Under the pieces are notes generated by a model. It did not search any database. It saw only the letters and a list, made by a program, of their open reading frames with translations, and was not told where the DNA came from. The position numbers were made by a program, and so were the translations under genes. This document shows, in pieces, positions 1 to 7,972 of a stretch of DNA of 64,000 nucleotides. Source of the stretch: Sva-07 sp963698565 (lineage in GTDB: Bacteria > Actinomycetota > Acidimicrobiia > Acidimicrobiales > Ilumatobacteraceae); the NCBI GenBank assembly GCA_963698565.1, contig CAVORH010000001.1:77088-141087 (forward strand), in the 5' to 3' direction. Every line of letters starts with the position of its first letter. The stretch's first letter is position 1.

Positions 1-92
1 GCCGGCGCAAATCAGCTCGCCGAAGCGACGGGCGATCGTCGCAGAGCGCACCGATCGCGGACGCAGCGGTCCACAGCGACCATGATGGCCAC

Positions 93-779
93 ATGCGCCG
101 ACTGCTCCCCGAGCCCGCCGACGAGATCACCGTGGAGGCCGCATACGATGCGCCGCTCGGCAGCCACCCCGACCGACCGTGGATCGGCCTGTGCATGGTC
201 GCCTCGGTCGACGGCTCGACGGTGGTCGGTGGCGCCTCCGCGGCGCTGTCGAGCCCCACCGATGCCGCCGTCCTCGGGCGGTTGCGGCAACTCGCCGACG
301 TGATCGTCGTGGGAGCCGGCACGGTGCGCGACGAGGGGTACGGACCTCCGCGCAAGCAGGGCCAGCGCATCGGTGTCGTCACGCGCTCGGGCAACGTCGA
401 CCTCGACATCGCACTGTTCACCTCCGGCGCCGGCTTCCTGATCACCACGGAGGACGCCACGTTCGACACCCAGGGCGTCGACGTGATCCGCGCCGGTGTG
501 GACTCGGTCGATCTGAGCGAGGCCGTGCGTCGCGTCGTGCGCCTCGTGCCGCAGTGCAGCATCGTCCAGGCCGAAGGTGGCGCGCTGCTCAACGGCGCCC
601 TCCTCGACGCCGATCTCATCGACGAGATCAACCTCACCACGTCGTCGGCGGCCGTCGGCGGGGACGGGCCTCGACTGGCCAGTGGTGCCGGCGACCTTCG
701 ACACGCGTTCGATCTCCGTCAGCTCGCGATCGACGACGACTCGTTCCTGTACGCCCGCTGGCTACGTCGGCGTGGCTGA
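93..779 (+). CDS. RibD C-terminal-like pyrimidine/dihydrofolate reductase
   Basis: 228 aa, the size of the stand-alone reductase domain of RibD (RibD_C, DHFR-like fold). The N-terminal part has the substrate-pocket stretch MVASVDGSTVVGG (about residues 35-47) and then VIVVGAGTVRDEGYG, a typical RibD_C signature. EGGALLNGALLDADLIDE near residue 160 is the second family motif. Members reduce a ribosylaminopyrimidine in riboflavin synthesis or act as alternative DHFRs (the Rv2671 type in mycobacteria). No deaminase domain is present. The frame stays open upstream to the window edge, but ATG 93 is the first usable start. The 3' end overlaps the convergent nrdR by 18 bases. The family is clear; the exact substrate is not. 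Confidence 0.85.
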   Translation: MRRLLPEPADEITVEAAYDAPLGSHPDRPWIGLCMVASVDGSTVVGGASAALSSPTDAAVLGRLRQLADVIVVGAGTVRDEGYGPPRKQGQRIGVVTRSGNVDLDIALFTSGAGFLITTEDATFDTQGVDVIRAGVDSVDLSEAVRRVVRLVPQCSIVQAEGGALLNGALLDADLIDEINLTTSSAAVGGDGPRLASGAGDLRHAFDLRQLAIDDDSFLYARWLRRRG

Positions 780-1223
780 CTTCTCGAGCAACGCCAGCTC
801 CCGATGGAAGTCGGCAGCAGCGTCGAAGTCCTTGTACACGCTGGCGAAGCGGAGGTATGCCACTTCGTCGACCGATCGCAGCTGATCGAGGACTGCGACA
901 CCGATCGTTGCGCTCGTGACCGTCGAGCCGTGCAGGCGCACGGTGTCCTCGACCCGACCGGCGATCTCCGCGAGCTGCACGTCCGACACGTTGCGGCCCT
1001 TGGTGGCGGCCGTGAGGCCACCGATCAGCTTCGTCCGATCGAACGGTTCGGTCCCACCGTGCGACTTCACCACGGTGAGCGGCGCGTGATCGACCCGTTC
1101 GAAGGTGGTGAAGCGATGCGAGCAGGCCAGGCACTGACGACGACGGCGAATTGCCGTGCCCTCTTCGGCCACCCGGGAGTCGACGACCTTGGTGTCGTCA
1201 TGGTGGCAGGACGGGCAGAACAC
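762..1223 (-). CDS. nrdR: Transcriptional repressor NrdR
   Basis: 153 aa with a GTG start, the usual NrdR length. An N-terminal zinc ribbon (C3, C6, and the pair in CLACSHRFTTFE near residues 31-34) is followed by an ATP-cone domain. NrdR binds NrdR boxes and represses ribonucleotide reductase genes according to nucleotide state. No nrd gene lies in the window. Placed next to the ChiZ-like LysM gene and lexA, it matches the mycobacterial order Rv2718c-Rv2719c-Rv2720. Confidence 0.96.
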   Translation of the reverse strand: MFCPSCHHDDTKVVDSRVAEEGTAIRRRRQCLACSHRFTTFERVDHAPLTVVKSHGGTEPFDRTKLIGGLTAATKGRNVSDVQLAEIAGRVEDTVRLHGSTVTSATIGVAVLDQLRSVDEVAYLRFASVYKDFDAAADFHRELALLEKSATPT

Positions 1224-1292
1224 GCCGAGGACACTACCGCGCTCCGTGCACGTGCGTCCGTCGTGGGCATCGCGTGCTGGGCACGCTGGTGC

Positions 1293-1730
1293 TCAGGGCA
1301 GCCGGATCGCCTGGCCGACCAGCACCTCGGTGCCGCCGTTGAGGCTGATCAGGGCGTCGACGTAGCGATCACGACCGACGGGCCCGCGGTACGAATCGGC
1401 GATCGACCAGAGGCTGTCGCCCGCTTCCGCGACGTGGATCGACCGCACCGAGGCGTCGCCCTCTGCAGCTGTCGTGACCTCGGAGGCCGCGGCAGGACGG
1501 CCCCCGAGGTCGACGAGTGCGCCGGCCGTCTCCACGACGGCGACGGCGACGGCTGCCAGCGCGGCGAGCGCGAGGGCGGCGACCAGTACCCGGCGGACCG
1601 TGTAGTTCGGCGCCGCTCGATCCGGTCGCCGACCCACGTCGCGCCGGACGCCGGTCGGGAGGTTCCCGCCGTGCGCACGTGCGCCGACCGTGCGCTGGAA
1701 GTTGCTCGCTGGGTGGAAGGTGGCCGTCAT
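1293..1730 (-). CDS. LysM membrane protein, ChiZ/YneA/DivS-type SOS cell-division inhibitor
   Basis: 145 aa. About 45 polar residues are followed by one transmembrane segment (about 46-70, very Ala/Val/Leu rich), an extracytoplasmic linker, and a C-terminal LysM domain (about 97-145, beginning IHVAEAGDSLWSIAD and ending GQAIRLP). The gene diverges from lexA across a region with three LexA boxes. That is the arrangement of chiZ (Rv2719c), divS in corynebacteria and yneA in Bacillus, whose products halt division during DNA damage. Domain layout and location support that role; the sequence alone does not prove division inhibition. The start is ATG 1730. Confidence 0.82.
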   Translation of the reverse strand: MTATFHPASNFQRTVGARAHGGNLPTGVRRDVGRRPDRAAPNYTVRRVLVAALALAALAAVAVAVVETAGALVDLGGRPAAASEVTTAAEGDASVRSIHVAEAGDSLWSIADSYRGPVGRDRYVDALISLNGGTEVLVGQAIRLP

Positions 1731-1789
1731 CGTTGCTCGCTCCGGTGGGTACTGATCGTTCGGTTCGCTGTTCTGTTCGTCGCCCGACT

Positions 1790-1805
1790 ACCAACACATG
1801 TTCGT
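1790..1805. promoter_or_regulatory. LexA (SOS) box 1, chiZ-like side
   Basis: CCAAC-ACAT-GTTCG matches the actinobacterial LexA consensus CGAAC-N4-GTTCG with one mismatch. It lies about 60 bases upstream of the LysM gene start, so it is best placed to control that gene. Confidence 0.7.
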
Positions 1806-1857
1806 AGAACGACTGTTCGCAGTCAACCAGCTGCCGCACCGGCATGTCAACCCGCAA

Positions 1858-1873
1858 TCGAACAATTGTTTGC
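1858..1873. promoter_or_regulatory. LexA (SOS) box 2
   Basis: TCGAAC-AATT-GTTTGC is a near-palindromic LexA box in the lexA/LysM intergenic region. It is followed at once by a third box. Confidence 0.75.
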
Positions 1874-1888
1874 CAAACAGATGTTTGA
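1873..1888. promoter_or_regulatory. LexA (SOS) box 3, lexA side
   Basis: CCAAAC-AGAT-GTTTGA abuts box 2 and lies about 32 bases before the lexA ATG. Two touching boxes suggest cooperative autorepression of lexA. Confidence 0.7.
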
Positions 1889-1919
1889 CCGGTTCGACCA
1901 AGTTCCGTACACTGTTCGC

Positions 1920-2549
1920 ATGGCTCCCACGATCAGCACGCGGCAACGAGACATCCTCGAGTTCATCGAACAACAGATCCGCGAGCGCGGCTATCCGCCA
2001 TCGGTACGCGAGATCGGCGACGCCGTCGGGCTGACGTCCCCGTCGACGGTCCACACCCACCTCAACACCCTCCAGCGGCTCGGCTACCTTCGTCGCGACC
2101 CCACCAAGCCCCGTGCGATCGAGGTGCGTTACGACACCAACAGTGGAGCGATGATGGAGCGTCGCCCGGTCCGCCACGTCCCGCTCGTCGGCGACGTCGC
2201 TGCCGGCACCGACGTCCTCGCCGAGGAGAACGTCGAGGAGTTGCTGCCGGTTCCCGTCGACTTCACCGGCGACGGCGAACTGTTCATGCTGCGGGTACGC
2301 GGTGAGTCGATGATCGAGCTCGGGATCCTCGACGGCGACTTCGTGGTCGCCACCCAGATCACCAACCCGAACAACGGCGACATCGTCGTCGCCGGGATCC
2401 CCGGAGGCGAGGCGACGATCAAGACCTACAGCCGCTCGGGCGCGCAGGTCACACTGACGCCGGCGAACTCCACGATGGAGCCGATGGAGTTCAGCGCCGA
2501 CGAGGTGGAGATCTACGGCAAGGTCGTCACCGTCATGCGTCGCTACTGA
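1920..2549 (+). CDS. lexA: SOS repressor LexA
   Basis: 209 aa from the ATG at 1920; the same frame is open for over 1 kb upstream, but that is shadow of the opposite-strand genes. The N-terminal winged helix (about 1-70) contains GYPPSVREIGDAVGLTSPST. The cleavage site is Ala95-Gly96 in DVAAGTDVL. The serine-lysine dyad is Ser130 (GESMIELGILDGD) and Lys168 (EATIKTY). All residues for RecA-stimulated self-cleavage are present. The SOS boxes upstream imply autoregulation. The last 17 bases overlap the convergent membrane-protein gene. Confidence 0.97.
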   Translation: MAPTISTRQRDILEFIEQQIRERGYPPSVREIGDAVGLTSPSTVHTHLNTLQRLGYLRRDPTKPRAIEVRYDTNSGAMMERRPVRHVPLVGDVAAGTDVLAEENVEELLPVPVDFTGDGELFMLRVRGESMIELGILDGDFVVATQITNPNNGDIVVAGIPGGEATIKTYSRSGAQVTLTPANSTMEPMEFSADEVEIYGKVVTVMRRY

Positions 2550-3321
2550 GCGACGGTGGCCCCCACGCCGGGGGCGACGACGGCGGCTGCGTCGGCGGCG
2601 AGGCCGGAGCGCTCGTCGGTGGTGGCGGGGACGTCATCGGTGGGCCGGCGGGACCGGTCGCACCGGTCGTCGGTGGCGGGGCCGGGAACCCGGGTGGGCT
2701 GGTCGGCCATTCCGGCGAGGGCTGCCACGGCGCATCGACCGCACGGGGCGGAGCCGGCCGGCGGCTGCCGAGTACCAGCAGCACCCCGCCGACCACCAGC
2801 GCAGCGATCGCGGTGAACACCGCCGACCAGCGCAGGAGGCCGACGCCGTCGCCCGGATCCCCGCCGACGGCGATCGCAAACGCCTCGCCGTCGGCGGCAA
2901 CGGTCAACACGTGGTCGCCGGGCTCGACGATCTCGACGACGCCCATCGACGCGCCGACGAACGTCCCGGTGTCGTAGTCGACGCCACTGCTGGCCTCGAT
3001 CGCCACCGGGGCGCCGTCGGCGTCCACGAGGGTGAGGTCGACCACGGGGACGCCACTGCGGTCGTACTCAGCCGGTGCAGCACAGTCGCCGACGAGGTTC
3101 TCGACGCTCCCGGTGGTCTCGGTGTAGAGGGTGAAGGTGCCGGCGCGATCGAAGTCGAGCGTGGTCGCGCAACCCGACGGAGCTCGGGCGAAGCCGGCCA
3201 CGTTGTCGTCCTGGCGTTGACCCGCCGCGTACCAGAGCGCTCCGGCCCCGACGAGCCCGGCGACCAGCACGACCACGCCGACCACGAGCATCCACCCGCG
3301 CCTCGGAGATGCGTCGCTCAT
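2533..3321 (-). CDS. Membrane protein with Pro-rich cytoplasmic tail, function unknown
   Basis: 262 aa. Transmembrane helix 1 is at about 10-30. An exported domain of about 130 residues follows, with two cysteines and a beta-rich look. Transmembrane helix 2 is at about 165-185, and the C-terminal 75 residues are dominated by Pro, Ser and Thr. I cannot assign a family; exported domains of this sort are common in actinobacterial envelope proteins. The gene runs convergently into lexA. Confidence 0.7.
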   Translation of the reverse strand: MSDASPRRGWMLVVGVVVLVAGLVGAGALWYAAGQRQDDNVAGFARAPSGCATTLDFDRAGTFTLYTETTGSVENLVGDCAAPAEYDRSGVPVVDLTLVDADGAPVAIEASSGVDYDTGTFVGASMGVVEIVEPGDHVLTVAADGEAFAIAVGGDPGDGVGLLRWSAVFTAIAALVVGGVLLVLGSRRPAPPRAVDAPWQPSPEWPTSPPGFPAPPPTTGATGPAGPPMTSPPPPTSAPASPPTQPPSSPPAWGPPSLSSDA

Positions 3322-3330
3322 CGTCGGGCC

Positions 3331-3363
3331 GGGCCAGGCAAGGAGATCGGGCCAGGCAAGGAG
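3331..3363. repeat. Two direct copies of a 15-bp repeat (18-bp period)
   Basis: GGGCCAGGCAAGGAG occurs at 3331-3345 and again at 3349-3363, separated by ATC. It lies just upstream of the minus-strand start at 3321. It may be a chance duplication or a binding site; nothing decides this. Confidence 0.5.
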
Positions 3364-3409
3364 TCGGCTGGCGAATCGTGTGGGAGGAAGGGGGGCAACA
3401 TCGTCGTGG

Positions 3410-4519
3410 TCAGCCGACTGCGGTCAACCGTTCGGCGACCAGTCGGATCCTGTCGTCTGGTTGTACCACGGCCACGCGCACGAACGGTGTCCCATCTGCG
3501 CCGTAGAACTCGCCGGGGCTCACGAGTGCACCACCATCACGGGCGAGCCGTTCCGCGTACGCCCATCCGTCACTCACCGGGATCCAGAGGTAGAAGGCGC
3601 CGTCGGGCAGCCCGACCGGCTCGCCCGACCAGTCCGACAGCACGGTCGCGAGCAGTTCGAGGCGGCTGCGGTAGCGAGCCCGTTGCAGCTCGACGTGCTC
3701 GTCGTCGTCGAGCGCGGCGATCCCGGCCGCCTGCGCGGGCCCCGGCACCATCATCCCGACGTGCTTGCGGATCTCCTGGAGGTAGCCGACGACTTCGGCA
3801 TCACCAGCGTAGAAGCCCACGCGGACACCGGCGAGGTTCGAGCGTTTCGACAGTGAATGCACGGCGACGACACCGTCGAGGCCCGATTCGAGAATCGTGC
3901 GGCCCCGGCCGGACCACGTGAACTCGACGTAGCACTCGTCGGAGAACACCGGCACGCCGTGCTCCCTCCCCCACGCTGCGGCGGCGTCGAGATCGTCGAG
4001 CGCACCGGTCGGGTTGCTCGGACTGTTCACCCACAGCACGAGCGCACGCTCCGCATCGGCGGCATCGATCGAGCCGAGGTCGAGTCGCCCGTCCGGCCCA
4101 GCCGGTACCGCCACGGCCCGGCAGCCGGCGAGGATCGCTCCCATCTCGTACGTCGGGTAGGCGATGGCGGGGTACAGCACGGTGTCGCGCGACGGGTCGC
4201 GGAGCTGCAACCACTGCGGGAGCGTGCCGACGAACTCCTTCGTCCCGATCGAGGCGCCGATCTGGCCGACCGGAACGTCGACGCCGAAGCGGCGATTCAT
4301 CCATCGCCGTGCGGCATCACGGAACGGGACCGTACCGATGCTCGGCGGGTACGAACGCTCGGAGCCACTCGATGCCAACGCCTCGATCACACTCGGCGGA
4401 GGCGGATCGAAGGGCGTACCGATCGAGAGGTCGACCGTGCCACCCTCGTGGGCCTCCGTGAGCGGTCGGAGCCGATCGAGGCGGTCGTACGGGTAGGGCG
4501 GCGGGACGAACCCGCTCAC
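3410..4519 (-). CDS. dapC: Succinyldiaminopimelate aminotransferase (DapC-type)
   Basis: 369 aa, fold-type I PLP aminotransferase. It forms succinyl-LL-diaminopimelate in lysine and peptidoglycan precursor synthesis, with glutamate as amino donor. Visible motifs are NSPSNPTG (Asn165-Gly172), the PLP-binding aspartate in SDECY (about 194), and the Schiff-base lysine 225 in HSLSKRSNLAG, a context typical of actinobacterial DapC. The start is a GTG at 4519, not the far upstream codons, because GTGA overlaps the hflX stop. It sits in one transcription block with dapF, another step of the same pathway. Confidence 0.85.
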   Translation of the reverse strand: MSGFVPPPYPYDRLDRLRPLTEAHEGGTVDLSIGTPFDPPPPSVIEALASSGSERSYPPSIGTVPFRDAARRWMNRRFGVDVPVGQIGASIGTKEFVGTLPQWLQLRDPSRDTVLYPAIAYPTYEMGAILAGCRAVAVPAGPDGRLDLGSIDAADAERALVLWVNSPSNPTGALDDLDAAAAWGREHGVPVFSDECYVEFTWSGRGRTILESGLDGVVAVHSLSKRSNLAGVRVGFYAGDAEVVGYLQEIRKHVGMMVPGPAQAAGIAALDDDEHVELQRARYRSRLELLATVLSDWSGEPVGLPDGAFYLWIPVSDGWAYAERLARDGGALVSPGEFYGADGTPFVRVAVVQPDDRIRLVAERLTAVG

Positions 4520-5832
4520 GACCCGGCCGCTTCCGGCGTGGCGAACTCCGAGAGTCGGCCGGCTGACGCATCGGAGAGCCGTGCGCGCACGGTCCATGCC
4601 TCGGTGCCGTCGCCCACCGACACGACTTCGCCCTCGCGGTGCACCGCAGCGAGGATGTCGCCGCGATCGTACGGGATCACCAGTTCGTGGACGACCGTCA
4701 GCGCCCGGAGCCGGTCGGCCAGCGTTCTCAGGAACTCGTCGATGCCCTCGCCGGTGACGGCGGAGATCGCCACCGACCCCGGGTGGTCGGCCACGAGCTC
4801 CTTGGCCACACCCGGCGCGAGGTCGCACTTGTTGAACACGAGCAACTCGGGGACGGCCGCGGCGTCGATCTCTCCCAGCACCTCGTGGACGGCGTCGATC
4901 TGAGCGATCGGATCCGGCGAACTCGCGTCGACCACGTGGACCAGGTACTCAGCCATCGCCGCCACCTCGAGCGTGCCCTTGAACGATTCGACCAGACCGT
5001 GCGGAAGCCGGTTGATGAACCCGACCGTGTCGGACAGCAGCACCGGTTCACCACCGGGAAGCGCGAGCCGACGAGTGGTGGGATCGAGCGTGGCGAACAG
5101 CCGATCCTCGGCCAGCACCCCCGAGTCGGTGAGCCGGTTCAGCAGCGACGACTTGCCGGCGTTGGTGTACCCGACGATGGCCACGGAGGCGAGTCCGCTT
5201 CGCGATCGGCCCTTGCGCTGCAGCGATCGGGTGTCGGCGAGCGAGTCGAGGTCGCGTTCGAGCTTGTTGATTCGCCGCATGATGCGACGACGGTCGACTT
5301 CGATCTTCGTCTCGCCACCGCCGAAACGCGCGCCCACACCACCGCGCTGCTGCGACAGCTTCGCGTCGGCACCGCGACGCAGACGCGGGAGGCGGTAGCG
5401 CAACAGCGCGAGCTCGACCTGGGCCTTGCCCTCCAGCGTGTGAGCGTTCTGGCCGAAGATGTCGAGGATCACCGCGGTCCGGTCGATCGCCGTCCGGCCG
5501 AGCAGCTTCTCCAGGTTGTACTGCTGCCCGGGCGAGAGCTCGTTGTCGAACACGACCGTGTCGGCATCGACGGCGAGACAGAGCTGCTTCAGCTCCTCGG
5601 CCTTGCCCTTGCCGACATACCAGGTGTGGTCGGGGGCGTCACGGCGCTGCACCATGCGCGCCACGGCGTCGGCGCCGGCGGTGTCGACCAGCAGCGCGAG
5701 CTCGTCGAGGCTCGCGTCGACGTCGTCGTCGTCCTGGCCGGGAAGCGCCACGGCCACGAGCACGATCTTCTCCCGGATCGTCCGGTCGATCAGCGTGCCG
5801 GCGAGTGCCTCGTTGTAGGGGGTGTTGCTCAT
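4516..5832 (-). CDS. hflX: Ribosome-associated GTPase HflX
   Basis: 438 aa. An N-terminal HflX domain carries the glycine-rich linker GGVGARFGGGETKIE (about 165-178). The G domain has GYTNAGKS (221-228), DTVGFINRLPHGLVESF and NKCD. HflX splits stalled ribosomes under stress. The ATG overlaps the dapF stop (ATGA) and the stop overlaps the dapC GTG, implying translational coupling. dapF-hflX adjacency is also seen in mycobacteria. Confidence 0.96.
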   Translation of the reverse strand: MSNTPYNEALAGTLIDRTIREKIVLVAVALPGQDDDDVDASLDELALLVDTAGADAVARMVQRRDAPDHTWYVGKGKAEELKQLCLAVDADTVVFDNELSPGQQYNLEKLLGRTAIDRTAVILDIFGQNAHTLEGKAQVELALLRYRLPRLRRGADAKLSQQRGGVGARFGGGETKIEVDRRRIMRRINKLERDLDSLADTRSLQRKGRSRSGLASVAIVGYTNAGKSSLLNRLTDSGVLAEDRLFATLDPTTRRLALPGGEPVLLSDTVGFINRLPHGLVESFKGTLEVAAMAEYLVHVVDASSPDPIAQIDAVHEVLGEIDAAAVPELLVFNKCDLAPGVAKELVADHPGSVAISAVTGEGIDEFLRTLADRLRALTVVHELVIPYDRGDILAAVHREGEVVSVGDGTEAWTVRARLSDASAGRLSEFATPEAAGS

Positions 5833-6632
5833 GGCACCTCGATCTCGATCGTCGCAATGTGGGAGGCCGGGCCGCTCAGCACGGCGCGTGCCGGCGTCTC
5901 GGGGGCGAAACTCACGGTGGCCGTTCCGCCGTCCATGTGGACCACCACGTCACCGTCGCCCCGCGCCACGAGCCCCCACGACCGGGCAGCGAAGGCCGCC
6001 GCGCACGCACCGGTGCCGCACGCCTCGGTGATCCCGGCACCGCGTTCGTGGACGCGCATCGTGATCGCGTTCGGTTCCGGTCCCGGCTCGATGATCTCGA
6101 GGTTGACCTGGGGCACCTGGCCCCCCAGCAGCGCGAGATCGACGACGCCGACCTCGTCGACTCCGACGACGCTGTGCGGGTTGCCGAGACTGAGGTGGGC
6201 AACCGGCCGGTCGGGGTGACATCCGAGCGCGGCCCAGCCGTCGGGCTCGGCGATCGTGGACACCTCACCCATCTCGACGCGTGCCTCGATCGTGGAGGGG
6301 TCGTCGGTGGCCGTGAGGACGACCACTCGATCTCCGGCATCGGTGAGGATCAGCTGGTCGCTCAGGTCGCCACGCCGAGCGGCCAGCGCCTGCGCGAAGC
6401 ACCGGATGCCGTTGCCGCTCATCTCCGCCCGCGAGCCATCGGCGTTGAAGAGCGTCATACGTGCCGCGTGGCCCTCGGCCGATTCGGCCACCAGCAGACC
6501 ATCGGCCCCGATCCCACGGCGCCGGTCGCACACACGGCGGGCCAACGCCGCGAGGTCGTCGACATCGGGATGGAACACGACGAGGAAGTCGTTGCCGAGT
6601 CCGTGGTGCTTCGTGAGCGTCAGTGAGGTCAT
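5829..6632 (-). CDS. dapF: Diaminopimelate epimerase
   Basis: 267 aa. It converts LL- to meso-diaminopimelate. Both catalytic cysteines are present: in GNGIRCF (about 75) and in EACGTGACA (about 215). The N-terminal KHHGLGNDF is the family start signature. The ATG at 6632 is chosen because it opens an ATGA overlap with the miaA stop; the open frame upstream is within miaA. Confidence 0.96.
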   Translation of the reverse strand: MTSLTLTKHHGLGNDFLVVFHPDVDDLAALARRVCDRRRGIGADGLLVAESAEGHAARMTLFNADGSRAEMSGNGIRCFAQALAARRGDLSDQLILTDAGDRVVVLTATDDPSTIEARVEMGEVSTIAEPDGWAALGCHPDRPVAHLSLGNPHSVVGVDEVGVVDLALLGGQVPQVNLEIIEPGPEPNAITMRVHERGAGITEACGTGACAAAFAARSWGLVARGDGDVVVHMDGGTATVSFAPETPARAVLSGPASHIATIEIEVP

Positions 6633-7543
6633 GTCTCGAGGGCCTCGACCACGACCGCTGCGGCCTCGGCCACCGGATCGTGCTCGATGTCGATCCAGCG
6701 TACGCGGGGATCGCGGCGGAACCATCGCTCCTGGCGGACGGCGAACTGTCGGGTGCGGGTGATGATCGTGTCGATGGCCTCATCCTGACCGATCCGGCCC
6801 TCCAGCACCTCCAGGATTTCCTTGTAGCCGAGCGCCTGAGCGGCCGTTCGGGACAGCCCGCGCACCGCCAGCGCCTCGACCTCGGCGACGAGGCCATCGT
6901 CGATCATGCGGCGAACGCGAGCGGCGATCCGGTCGGCGATCACCGGGCGCGGCCACCTCAGCCCGATCTGAGCGACATCGGAATGCGCGTAGTCGTCGAC
7001 CCCGGGCCCGAACGAGCTGAACGGCCGGCTGCTGCCGATCGTCACCTCGAGCGCCCGCACGATGCGTCGACGGTTCGTCGGCTCCATCTTCGCCGCTGCA
7101 CTCGGATCGAGCTCGGCGAGGCGGGCGTGGAGTCGAGCCGTGTCGGACTCGGATTCGAGTTCGGTGCGCACGTCGGGCCACTGCCCCGGCAGGTCGAAGT
7201 CGTCGATCACGACGCGGTGGTACAGGCCGGTGCCGCCGACCAGCAGCGCCTGGCGGTCGAGTGATTCGATCGTCTCCATCGCGTCGGCGTAGGCGATCCG
7301 GAACTCGGCCACCGTGAAGTCCTCGGTCGCTTCGACCAGGTCGAGCAGGTGATGGGGGATCTCGGCCCGCTCCGCCGCGGACGGTTTCGCCGTGCCGATG
7401 TCCATCCCGCGATACACCTGCATGCTGTCGATCGACACGAGGTCGACATCGCCGCGCTCACGTGCGACCGCCATGGCGACGGCGGACTTGCCGGACGCTG
7501 TCGAACCGACGAGCGCGACCCGGGGTGGCAGCCGGCCGCTCAG
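6629..7543 (-). CDS. miaA: tRNA dimethylallyltransferase MiaA, apparent CTG start
   Basis: It adds the isopentenyl group to A37 of tRNAs reading UNN codons; MiaB, encoded just upstream, then methylthiolates that base. The DSMQVYRGMDIGTAKP stretch is diagnostic. The first ATG (7474) lies behind the Walker A loop, so it would give a dead enzyme. Extending the frame gives VALVGSTASGKS (loop at residues 13-20), and the only plausible initiator I find is CTG 7543, which overlaps the chorismate mutase TGA as CTGA, the same spacing as every other junction in this block. From CTG the protein is 304 aa, normal for MiaA. The start remains inferred. Confidence 0.9.
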   Translation of the reverse strand: MSGRLPPRVALVGSTASGKSAVAMAVARERGDVDLVSIDSMQVYRGMDIGTAKPSAAERAEIPHHLLDLVEATEDFTVAEFRIAYADAMETIESLDRQALLVGGTGLYHRVVIDDFDLPGQWPDVRTELESESDTARLHARLAELDPSAAAKMEPTNRRRIVRALEVTIGSSRPFSSFGPGVDDYAHSDVAQIGLRWPRPVIADRIAARVRRMIDDGLVAEVEALAVRGLSRTAAQALGYKEILEVLEGRIGQDEAIDTIITRTRQFAVRQERWFRRDPRVRWIDIEHDPVAEAAAVVVEALET

Positions 7544-7836
7544 AGGTGCTCGCCCTCGGCGATGCGCTGGTGGTGGTGGATGACCTCCGCGACGATGAAC
7601 CGGAGGAACTGCTCGGTGAACACCGGGTCGAGGCCTGACTCCTCCGCGAGCGCTCGCAGCCGCTCGATCTGGATCCGCTCGCGATCGGGATCTGCGGGCG
7701 GCAGATCGACCGTCGCCTTGTACCGGCCGACCGCCTTGGTGATCTTGAACCGTTCGGCGAGCAGATGGACCAGGGCAGCGTCGATGTTGTCGATGCTGGC
7801 GCGGTACTCGGCCAACTGGGGATCGACCTCGCTCAT
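7540..7836 (-). CDS. Chorismate mutase, AroQ type
   Basis: 98 aa, all helical, as in the short AroQ family. It rearranges chorismate to prephenate for Phe/Tyr synthesis. The N-terminal IDNIDAALVHLLAERFKITKAVG holds the family arginine/lysine pattern, and the C-terminal part has the second active-site helix ending HHHQRIAEG. ATG 7836 is chosen; the longer open frame runs back through the intergenic hairpin. The stop overlaps the inferred miaA start. Confidence 0.85.
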   Translation of the reverse strand: MSEVDPQLAEYRASIDNIDAALVHLLAERFKITKAVGRYKATVDLPPADPDRERIQIERLRALAEESGLDPVFTEQFLRFIVAEVIHHHQRIAEGEHL

Positions 7837-7891
7837 CTCGCCGACGCTAGTTCCTCCCCCGGCTCCAGCCGCCCCCAACACCCACCCCACC

Positions 7892-7957
7892 ACCCCGAAA
7901 TCTGCCCCGATCGGTGCCCTGGGCGCGCAGATCCAGGCATTTTTCGGTCGGGGGTGG
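7892..7957. terminator. Intergenic hairpin, family 2 (copy A), behind miaB
   Basis: Arms CACCCCGAAATCTGCC and GGCATTTTTCGG...GGGGTG form an interrupted stem. The sequence aligns with the hairpin behind ftsY at 45654-45713, including the inner CGATCGG and CCCTG. It sits 16 bases past the miaB stop and ahead of chorismate mutase on the minus strand, which fits a miaB terminator. Confidence 0.6.
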
Positions 7958-7972
7958 AGGTGCGAGCGGACG

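Noticed and set aside
1..92. 3' end of a further gene at the left edge
   Set aside because: Short open stretches exist in several frames but none shows a recognisable family; the RibD-like frame is open to the edge without an earlier start codon.
804..1919. Extension of the lexA frame over 1 kb upstream
   Set aside because: It runs antisense through nrdR and the LysM gene and through the SOS boxes; LexA starts normally at ATG 1920.
3331..3363. Direct repeat as an operator
   Set aside because: Only two copies of 15 bases without dyad symmetry or a regulator nearby; kept as a plain repeat.
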